From Nannobrachium achirus (lineage: Eukaryota; Chordata; Actinopteri; Myctophiformes; Myctophidae): 64,000 bases of DNA. The DNA is taken from the NCBI GenBank assembly GCA_963921795.1, contig OY997643.1, positions 17,809,879-17,873,878 on the forward strand. Direction: 5' to 3'. Below, piece after piece: positions 60,001 to 64,000 of this stretch. Made by a program: the position numbers and the translations under genes. Every line of letters begins with the position of its first letter. Within the stretch, counting starts at the first letter, position 1. The notes under the pieces were generated by a model. The model was not told where the DNA came from, did not search any database, and saw only the letters and a program-made list of their open reading frames with translations.

Positions 60001-61497
60001 GTGTAGCTCATGCCTCGAATGCCCCATGCTTACAAGCTGTACCTTGTTGTAAAGGTGATGAATCAACGATAAAAATGGTATATGGTAAAGGGGAGATATA
60101 ACGGACGTGAGTCAAGTTTCCTTTCTTTTTGTGCTGAGTTTATATGTATAAATTATAATGTTATTCAGCCTCCTACGTCAGTGTGCAGTGAGAGCTGTTC
60201 TCCTGGAACCCGTGTGGCCAGAAGGAAAGGAGAACCTTTCTGCTGCTTTGACTGCATCGCTTGTTCTGAGGGAGAGATCAGCAATCAGACTGGTTGGTTA
60301 ACATTACTGATAGTTAGTAAACAATGAGACTGGTTAGTTAACATTACTGCAAGTTAGTTAACAATGAGACTGGTTGGTTAACATTACTGCTAGTTAGTTA
60401 ACAATGAGACTACTGTTAGTCAGGGGTGTAGTGGAGCGGGAACAAATTTAGTTTGTTTTCATATTACATGAGATTGGTTGTTATATCGCAAAACCAGCTG
60501 AATACACTTGCTCTCTTACCGTTCGTCAGTAGAGTTGCAGCTTAATTCCATGTATTAGATTCATACACATTCATATTACATCTGCATGTTTTTATAGTGT
60601 GTGCATGTCTGAACATGCATGTGAATGTGTGTGCATTTGCTTACGCACGTGCATTGTGAGGCTCTCCCAGACACCTAAAAATAGCACTAACACTGCTGCT
60701 AGTTAGTTAACAATGAGACGGGTTAGTAACATTACCACTTAGTTAACCCCATTTCCACTGTAGGGCCGACCCAGAACTAGAACCAGAACTTTCCAGAACC
60801 AAGAACTTTCAAGAACCTGTGAAGTTCCGGGACCAAGTTCTGCTTACGTTTCCATATAACCAGAACTAACCGGGAAGGTTCCAAAAAAGAGCAGCAGCAT
60901 TGCTGGCCCCAACCTTAGGTTCCCAGAACTCAAGTTTAGTTCTACCTCAGGAGCAGGACCGAAAAAAGGTTCCAGGAACCTCGTCTGAAACCGGGCTGTG
61001 TGCAATGGAAACAAAACCAGAACCAAAAAAATAGTTTCAGGTTCCACCTTTCAGTGGAAAGGGGGCTATAGAGACTGGTTAGATTACATCACATCACTAG
61101 TTAGTTAGTTTACATTAGTGGGTTTGTCTGATCAGGGCCTTAGTGGCTGTGCTGCTTTGCTGTGCGCTATAGCGTTAGGGTCAGGGTTAGAGTCCTAACC
61201 CTAATAATCCTACTGTACAACATTGAGTCAGCTCTCTGTCTCTCTCTCTGTCTGGTGGTGTTTGTGTTGAGTCCAGGTCCCGCATGCTGCCATAAAGAGG
61301 AAAGCTCAATTAAACATTTGAAAACAACGGCCAATCAATTAACGCCAGCATTGATCCTGTGAGTCACTCCCCTTGTTTCCACCCACAGCAGTCTGAATTG
61401 AGTGACAGATTAAAATCACAATGCAAGTAAACAGAATACATTTTAATGTTAATAAACAGAAGACAAGTCCTAGTTAACTCACTGAGGAGAGACATGG

Positions 61498-61570
<73 letters not shown>

Positions 61571-62539
61571 GGGATTTCTTTAATATCGAGGTCCCTTGGC
61601 CTTAAACCATGCTGTGTTTGTCCAGACTCTACAGAGTGCACCAGCTGTCCAGAGGACTTCTGGTCCAGTCCCCAGCGTGACCACTGTGTCCCCAAGAGCA
61701 TCGAGTTCCTCTCTTTCCACAAGGCTCTGGGGATCTCCCTGACGACCATCTCGTTGCTGGGCACCGTTTTCTGCGTCGTCGTCCTGGGGATCTTCATCTA
61801 TCATCGGGACACGCCCATGGTGCGCGCCAACAACTCAGAGCTAAGCTTCCAACTCCTGTTGGCGCTCAAACTGTGTTTCCTGTGCTCTCTTCTGTTCATT
61901 GGTCGTCCCAGAATGTGGACCTGCCAGCTGAGACATGCAGTGTTTGGCATCAGTTTCGTTTGGTGTGTCGCTTGCATTCTGGTAAAGACTATGGTGGTGT
62001 TGGCCGTGTTCAGGGCCTCCAAGCCTGGAGGAGCAGACATTATGAAGTGGTTTGGTGCTGTGCAGCAGAGAGGAACAGTTCTGGTTCTTACCTCCATCCA
62101 GGCTGCTGTGTGCGTCACATGGCTTGTGTCTTCCTCACCAACTCCTCATAAAAACACACAATACATCAGTGATAAGATAGTCTATGAGTGTGATGTGGGA
62201 TCAACGGCTGGTTTTGCAGTGTTGCTGGGTTATATTGGTTTACTGGCTCTCCTTAGCTTCGTCTTAGCATTCATGGCAAGGAATCTTCCAGACAACTTCA
62301 ACGAAGCCAAGTTCATCACGTTCAGCATGTTGATCTTCTGTGCCGTGTGGATAGCCTTCATCCCGGCATATATCAGCTCTCCAGGCAAATATGCAGATGT
62401 TGTGGAGGTGTTTGCTATTTTAGCGTCTAGTTTTGGCCTTTTGGTGGCGCTGTTTGGACCAAAGTGTTATATAATCCTTTTGAAACCTGAGAGAAACACT
62501 AAGAAGTCCATCATGGGTCGCGGTGCCAACAAGACCTAG
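42432..62539 (+). CDS. OlfC gene 2: V2R-like class C chemosensory GPCR (12 exons)
   Basis: Twelve exons (42432-42658, 44712-44760, 47879-47946, 48615-48786, 50456-50542, 51043-51189, 51776-51892, 54724-54918, 56310-56564, 57365-57589, 60169-60292, 61626-62539) join in frame to 2580 nt, 859 residues, all GT/AG. It has the same domain order and expected role as gene 1. The hinge motif is NDAW, so an acidic residue is kept there. Ancestral exon 2 is in three pieces (289 nt total, equal to gene 1) and exon 3 in five (801 nt). Exon edges with splice sites are tandemly duplicated at many junctions. The 20-kb span is due to repeat-filled introns. The least certain call is the exon 1 donor (GTTGGT). 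Confidence 0.87.
43542..43909. mobile_element. hAT-type MITE with near-perfect 8-bp duplication
   Basis: TAGGGCTGGGATGCG...GTCCCAGCCCTA with flanks GTATTAAT and GTATTCAT (7 of 8 identical). Member of the family at 21616-22656 and 56613-56981. Confidence 0.8.
43995..44600. repeat. SINE-like repeat with 36-nt tandem units
   Basis: CATTTAGCAGACGCTTTTAA and CCAAATCGACTTACACTAAG is a very common fish repeat end. GAGTGAGTCTGTAGTTCTAA with TGGAAGCT occurs three to four times at about 44289-44402. Confidence 0.55.
44712..44760 (+). CDS. OlfC gene 2 exon 2a
   Basis: 49 nt coding for [16 protein letters not shown], between TTTCAG and GTAGTA. It is unambiguous by alignment with gene 1 exon 2. Degenerate copies of this exon with its flanks lie upstream (about 43443, 43929) and downstream (about 44862, 47862). 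Confidence 0.82.
45036..47338. mobile_element. 2.3-kb element with about 290-bp terminal inverted repeats
   Basis: AGGACCTGGGTAAGATATG at the left (about 45044) through TTTCGATAGTTTATGACAC (about 45336) is matched as reverse complement at 47043-47332. The outer ends read ATAGTAGAGGACC and, on the other strand, ATAGTCTAGGACC. The interior has GCCCATATATGG repeats, a CT microsatellite and the dispersed repeat of 6.7 kb, but no transposase. It lies in the intron between exons 2a and 2b. Confidence 0.7.
46553..46735. repeat. (CT)n microsatellites
   Basis: CT runs at 46553-46620 and 46689-46735; open frames across them are low-complexity. Confidence 0.95.
47472..47640. mobile_element. Small palindromic MITE
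   Basis: Arms ATTGCATTTGTA...TAGTCCTAC..CAGCCATT and GAGGACCAACACAGGTGTT are mirrored by AACACCTGTGTTGGTCCTC, AGGACTACAAATGCAAC and CATGAAT. About 170 nt. Confidence 0.65.
47879..47946 (+). CDS. OlfC gene 2 exon 2b
   Basis: 68 nt coding for [20 protein letters not shown] plus CL, ending with AG of a split Arg codon at GTACTA. The acceptor CCATCCATCAG is itself a near copy of the end of exon 2a (CCATCCAACAG). Confidence 0.82.
48615..48786 (+). CDS. OlfC gene 2 exon 2c
   Basis: 172 nt coding for [34 protein letters not shown] and GYYRIPQ. The 16 nt before it (ATGACACCTGTCTCAG) repeat the last 16 nt of exon 2b with one change, and the shared AG is the acceptor. Confidence 0.87.
49052..49949. 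mobile_element. hAT-like element with TAGGGATGT ends, containing (GT)n
   Basis: TAGGGATGTGAAAAAATCGA at the left and GTCGATTAACATCCCTA at the right are inverted. ATCGAAAATCGACTC motifs lie inside. A GT run fills 49249-49329. No target duplication could be made out. Confidence 0.6.
49985..50275. mobile_element. Fold-back MITE
   Basis: CAACTTCCTGGTGCTGACGT with AAGGGGAAACCCTGC and AGAGTTAACACAGAAATCG at the left is mirrored at the right (about 50200-50273). About 75-bp arms around an AT-rich centre. Confidence 0.75.
50456..50542 (+). CDS. OlfC gene 2 exon 3a
   Basis: 87 nt, the same length and borders as gene 1: [12 protein letters not shown] to [10 protein letters not shown]. Acceptor CTAACAG, donor GTACTT. 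The end of the exon with its donor is repeated four more times downstream. Confidence 0.9.
50511..50815 (+). repeat. 64-nt tandem repeat of exon 3a end plus donor
   Basis: CATCCCCCATGATGGATTT starts at 50521, 50585, 50649 and 50713, and with one change at 50777, an exact 64-nt period. Each unit has TTTCTTCAG, 25 nt of exon copy and CAGGTACTTG; the last unit has lost the donor. Confidence 0.97.
50980..51042 (+). repeat. Duplicated acceptor region before exon 3b
   Basis: TGTCCATTGTTTGTCCAATC followed by AGGTG occurs twice, 41 nt apart. The first AG is followed by GTGTGAGC, the second by the exon's GTGCGAGG. Confidence 0.9.
51043..51189 (+). CDS. OlfC gene 2 exon 3b
   Basis: 49 codons, [17 protein letters not shown] to FGCLAYVE, with the YDDSFG motif. 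The donor GTAATA follows GAG. Gene 1 has no intron here. Confidence 0.87.
51600..51771 (+). mobile_element. LINE 3' tail with (TGTC)n abutting exon 3c
   Basis: TTTAACTGCTGTCCTGACTC and GGCAACTGAATTTCCCCACT are followed by AGTAAAG and about 14 TCTG units. It is the same tail family as at 4600. The TCTG run becomes the pyrimidine-rich tract of the next acceptor (TGCAG at 51771-51775). Confidence 0.75.
51776..51892 (+). CDS. OlfC gene 2 exon 3c
   Basis: 39 codons, [20 protein letters not shown] to VPLLRE. It is homologous to the second half of gene 1 exon 3b. The donor GTCATT is non-consensus. A second TGTC run (51921-51977) starts 28 nt into the next intron. Confidence 0.82.
52060..52990. other. 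OlfC gene 2 intron, no gene seen
   Basis: No exon-like or clearly repeated sequence recognised; ORFs are short. Confidence 0.4.
53018..53160 (+). repeat. Single unit of the 129-nt repeat
   Basis: CCCCCTCTTCTGATTGGTCG, AACTGTTTGTCG and GTGTCATTTGACTTG match the array at 19378-19840. Confidence 0.75.
53290..53930 (+). repeat. 130-nt tandem repeat, five units
   Basis: AAAATCTGTAGGAG.AGTGTCC recurs near 53318, 53449, 53579, 53709 and 53839. The units also contain ATGGTGGCGCTATATGGGAC and GTGTAGACATACTGTGTA. Confidence 0.9.
54105..54664. repeat. tRNA-like 219-nt duplicate within copies of the exon 3d edge
   Basis: Two 219-nt units (about 54177 and 54396) carry, on the minus strand, TGGAGTAATGGTTAAGG and GGGTTCGAAGCCGGG, like A and B boxes of a tRNA-Glu-type gene. 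The stems do not pair properly, so it is a tRNA-derived repeat. AT runs flank it. TGTACTGTATACTGAGTAAA at about 54127 and a copy of the first 50 nt of exon 3d at 54610 enclose it. Confidence 0.7.
54724..54918 (+). CDS. OlfC gene 2 exon 3d
   Basis: 65 codons with [16 protein letters not shown] and [14 protein letters not shown], from TTCCCTAG to GTGAGT. A decoy copy of its start lies 114 nt upstream, and copies of its end lie 58 and 116 nt downstream. Confidence 0.87.
54876..55078 (+). repeat. 58-nt tandem repeat of exon 3d end plus donor
   Basis: CACTATAGTG occurs at 54912, 54970 and 55028, with GGTTAAAAAT and TTTTATTAATGG in each unit. A fourth, partial unit follows. Exact 58-nt period. Confidence 0.97.
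55106..55982. mobile_element. Element with imperfect inverted ends, containing nested hairpins
   Basis: AAAACTGCTAGTCTGGC...TTCACTCATTCCTTCCC at the left is mirrored at about 55915-55982. Inside are a 100-nt palindrome (55496-55597) and the inverted relative of the 22.7-kb MITE (about 55683-55892) with the hairpin module (55766-55827). A 115-codon frame (55295-55642) shows a weak QEYALVEFI motif reminiscent of RecQ-like helicases but breaks off at the palindrome. Confidence 0.5.
56122..56306 (+). repeat. (GT)n microsatellite ending at a splice acceptor
   Basis: About 185 nt of GT with one CACACG interruption. It stops directly before TTCAG at the start of exon 3e, so the repeat is the acceptor's upstream tract. 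Confidence 0.97.
56310..56564 (+). CDS. OlfC gene 2 exon 3e
   Basis: 85 codons, [13 protein letters not shown] to [13 protein letters not shown]. It corresponds to gene 1 exon 3d with a small deletion. The donor GTATACGTGTG is duplicated 17 nt downstream with the preceding GGCAG. The length is a multiple of three. Confidence 0.9.
56613..56981. mobile_element. hAT-type MITE, uninterrupted copy
   Basis: TTAAGGCTGGGACTTTAAC...ATCCCAGCCCTA. It shows the intact form of the element interrupted at 21834-22486. A partial further copy follows the AT run at about 57023-57105. Confidence 0.75.
57365..57589 (+). CDS. OlfC gene 2 exon 4
   Basis: 75 codons, [20 protein letters not shown] to WNSDSKK. Acceptor CATCTCCAG, donor GTCTCT. 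Lacks the acidic duplication of gene 1. Confidence 0.88.
57797..57866. repeat. Hairpin module, copy e
   Basis: AAATAGCAGATCTACAAGCT and its complement around a CTGCGAGGCG centre; imperfect on the left arm. Confidence 0.7.
58235..58300 (+). repeat. (CCGT)n simple sequence
   Basis: CCGT/GCGT units with a short GT run. Confidence 0.9.
58400..59320. repeat. Dispersed repeat, inverse orientation to 29.2-30.1 kb
   Basis: AGCGCCACCTAGTGGCC, ACAGATTTTGTCCAAAAATC, GGCAGTATCTCGACAGTCAT and AACAAAATGCCTCAAAT recur two to three times, complementary to the 29.2-30.1 kb and 53.3-53.9 kb repeats. Confidence 0.6.
59362..60078. mobile_element. MITE with about 110-bp inverted ends
   Basis: ATCGTTGATTTGTCACCTTT and CAGCCAAACGTGTGGGTAGC at the left are mirrored at 59960-60075. 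A second nested pair of ends (GTTGCACACTGCACTGTG and CAACAGTGTGCAAAGACC) lies inside. Confidence 0.7.
60169..60292 (+). CDS. OlfC gene 2 exon 5
   Basis: 124 nt, cysteine-rich domain, nearly identical to gene 1 exon 5. It ends in one base of the split Asp codon. The donor GTTGGT is weak, and the exon end with its donor is repeated downstream. Confidence 0.92.
60283..60420 (+). repeat. 40-nt tandem repeat of exon 5 end plus donor
   Basis: AAT(C/G)AGACTGGTT starts at 60283, 60323 and 60363, and AATGAGACTACTG at 60403, an exact 40-nt period. Each unit has TTAACATTACTG and AGTTAGT. Further relics lie at about 60704-60752. Confidence 0.97.
60736..61068. mobile_element. MITE-like element rich in CCAGAAC words
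   Basis: CCCCATTTCCACTGTAGG at the left and CAGTGGAAAGGGGGC at the right are inverted. The interior repeats CCAGAACT and GGTTCC motifs on both strands. Confidence 0.65.
61498..61570 (+). repeat. (GACA)n microsatellite before exon 6
   Basis: About 18 GACA units ending 55 nt before the exon 6 acceptor. Confidence 0.97.
61626..62539 (+). CDS. OlfC gene 2 exon 6: seven-transmembrane domain
   Basis: 914 nt to TAG 62537-62539, the same length as in gene 1. [52 protein letters not shown] and GPKCY are all present. Long stretches are identical at the DNA level to gene 1. Acceptor TGTTTGTCCAG. Confidence 0.95.
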
Positions 62540-62576
62540 AAGCAGAAATTCAATAATACAGTTTGTAGTTTATAAC

Positions 62577-62582
62577 AATAAA
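62577..62582 (+). terminator. Polyadenylation signal of OlfC gene 2
   Basis: AATAAA 38 nt after the stop codon, giving a very short 3' UTR. A MITE begins only a few bases further on. Confidence 0.6.
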
Positions 62583-62588
62583 ACATGG

Positions 62589-62849
62589 ATATCGTCGTTG
62601 TCAGGTGGAAACCTCGTATCTTCAAGTTTCAAATTTGTATGTTCTTTTGCAAATTAAAGCCCTGCTTCATCGTACAAGGCCGTCGCACAGAAGTAGTGAA
62701 AACAGCAGATCTACAAGCACACAACGCGGGCGCGAGGCGTTGTGTGCTTGTAGATCGTCCGTTTTCACTATTTTAAATCATTTTTAAAATGAAAAATGCA
62801 AAACAAACGTTTTTGGACATAAAAGGTTTTCACCCGACAACGACGATAT
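62589..62849. mobile_element. MITE with ATATCGTCGTTGTC ends
   Basis: Inverted ends ATATCGTCGTTGTC.GGTG and their complement. The hairpin module (62708-62756, arms GATCTACAAGCACACAACGC) lies in the centre. A second copy is at about 63468-63715. Confidence 0.75.
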
Positions 62850-63467
62850 ATTATATGTTGTGTATTGTCTATGTGTTGCATAATCGACATACATATTTAC
62901 TCTTGGGCGCTCCCAAGAGGATCCTCGCAGGACGGAATTTGATTCCAGTTAAGGTTGGTTGTTTAAGTTGGACAAAATGTGGACAAAATATTTTCCCAAA
63001 TAGGGATATGACTGACGTCTGACATCATAGATGTCATACAGTATGTTATAGACCGCATGAGACTTACACAATATGTCCATATACTGTATGGGCATTCCAA
63101 GCTATGGGCTTAATATTGTTGACATCAAGTTGTGACGGTTTTCGTAGTTAACTGAGACCTATGGTTGCAATAAATCCCCCTTGTTTTGCGGTTTTCAAAA
63201 AAGAAAATCACAGATTCAAATGTTTTATGGTCATGATTCACCATGAGTCCTGGATGGCTTGGTTCTAGACTTAAAATAATTGATATTAATATGCTTGGAA
63301 ATCTGTATGGGGAAAAATGAATGGGCTTTGGATCAGCAGGGACGTGCTGGCCATTGGGAAAAGCTGGTTCATTCCCGGCCGCCCAGGCCGGCCATTAGGA
63401 AAAAAAATTAAATAAAATGACGGCTTCTTCGTTCCATTTTGGGGGCTGGACGGCCAACAGAGTAAAT

Positions 63468-63715
63468 TGTCACTGTCGGGCAGAAACCTCGTATCTCTAA
63501 GTTTCAAATGTATGCATTTTTTTGCAAAGCAAAGCCCTGCTTCATCATACAAGGCCATCACACAAAAGTAGTGAAAACAGTAGATCTACGGTGCGAGGCG
63601 GTGCGAGGCGTTGTGTGCTTGTAGATCAGCTGTTTTCACTAGTTTAAATCATTTTTAAAATGATAAATACAAAACAAACGGTTTTGAACATACAAGGTTT
63701 CCACCCGACAACGAC
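63468..63715. mobile_element. Second MITE of the ATATCGTCGTTGTC family
   Basis: CAGAAACCTCGTATCTCTAA to CCACCCGACAACGACGA, matching the element at 62589-62849. The left arm of its hairpin module is partly lost (about 63579-63632). Confidence 0.7.
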
Positions 63716-63786
63716 GAAATATAACTCATGTACAGTAATTGGCCCACTGGCTTGTCACTTGTCATGATCTGAAATGAGTAGCAGCA

Positions 63787-63818
63787 GCGCTATAGAGAGA
63801 GATCTCTCTCTATAGCGC
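63787..63818. repeat. Perfect 32-bp palindrome
   Basis: Half-site GCGCTATAGAGAGAGA followed immediately by its exact complement, no spacer. Confidence 0.95.
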
Positions 63819-64000
63819 GCAATGAGGGCCTCTCCAACTCTTTTTCCCGGGCTGAATCAGGGGCCCAGCATGTCCCTGGGTGGAACCACTGCAGCGTCTG
63901 TCCAGACTCTCTGTTCAGCAGCTGGTGGCTCTCTGCGCCGCGGCCACTTCCTCTTCCTCTGCGCTGTAAACAGACATCTGCACCAGCGTAAACGGGTTGC

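Overview
The window is nuclear DNA of a teleost fish. Two class C chemosensory receptor genes (OlfC, the fish counterpart of vomeronasal type-2 receptors) lie in a bed of LINEs, MITE-like palindromic elements, microsatellites and short satellites. The fish assignment rests on the OlfC genes, a TRIM35/zinc-binding-protein-A33-like gene pair, an L2 LINE with a fish-type 3' end, and hAT and piggyBac-type MITEs. I cannot name the species. There are no prokaryotic or viral genes and no CRISPR array.

Layout. 0.4-3.7 kb: L2-like LINE with an uninterrupted endonuclease/reverse transcriptase ORF. 7.3-21.1 kb: OlfC gene 1, nine coding exons, 887 codons, intact. Its last intron (16.0-20.2 kb) holds a large composite repeat rich in CCAAT and GC-box motifs. 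21.6-23 kb: hAT-type MITE with a piggyBac-type element nested in it. 24.0-24.4 kb: two tRNA-Gln genes (CTG, TTG). 25.1-28.2 kb: a second LINE, minus strand, 5'-truncated but open. 30.6-37.6 kb: two tandem minus-strand, apparently intronless TRIM-like genes (RING, coiled coil, PRY-SPRY, no B-box); the first has a C-terminal extension of imperfect repeats. 38-42 kb: microsatellites and fold-back elements. 42.4-62.5 kb: OlfC gene 2, twelve coding exons, 859 codons, intact. 62.6-64 kb: MITEs.

The most interesting point is the exon structure of the two receptors. V2R/OlfC and CaSR-type genes normally have six coding exons. Here ancestral exon 3 is divided into four exons in gene 1 and five in gene 2, and ancestral exon 2 is divided into three in gene 2 only (49+68+172 = 289 nt, equal to the unbroken 289-nt exon 2 of gene 1). 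In gene 2 the edges of many exons are tandemly duplicated together with their splice sites, with exact periods of 64, 58 and 40 nt at three donors. Two gene-2-specific introns lie between direct copies of the same exon edge. This is the footprint expected of intron gain by tandem duplication of exon segments.

The two receptors share a TATA-type promoter motif about 62-64 nt before the ATG and nearly identical 7TM exons, while their ligand-binding halves have diverged. The TRIM pair is unrelated in function and simply lies between them. Coordinates of repeats are approximate to a few bases unless termini are stated; all splice calls come from reading frame, GT/AG and homology between the two genes, with no transcript evidence.
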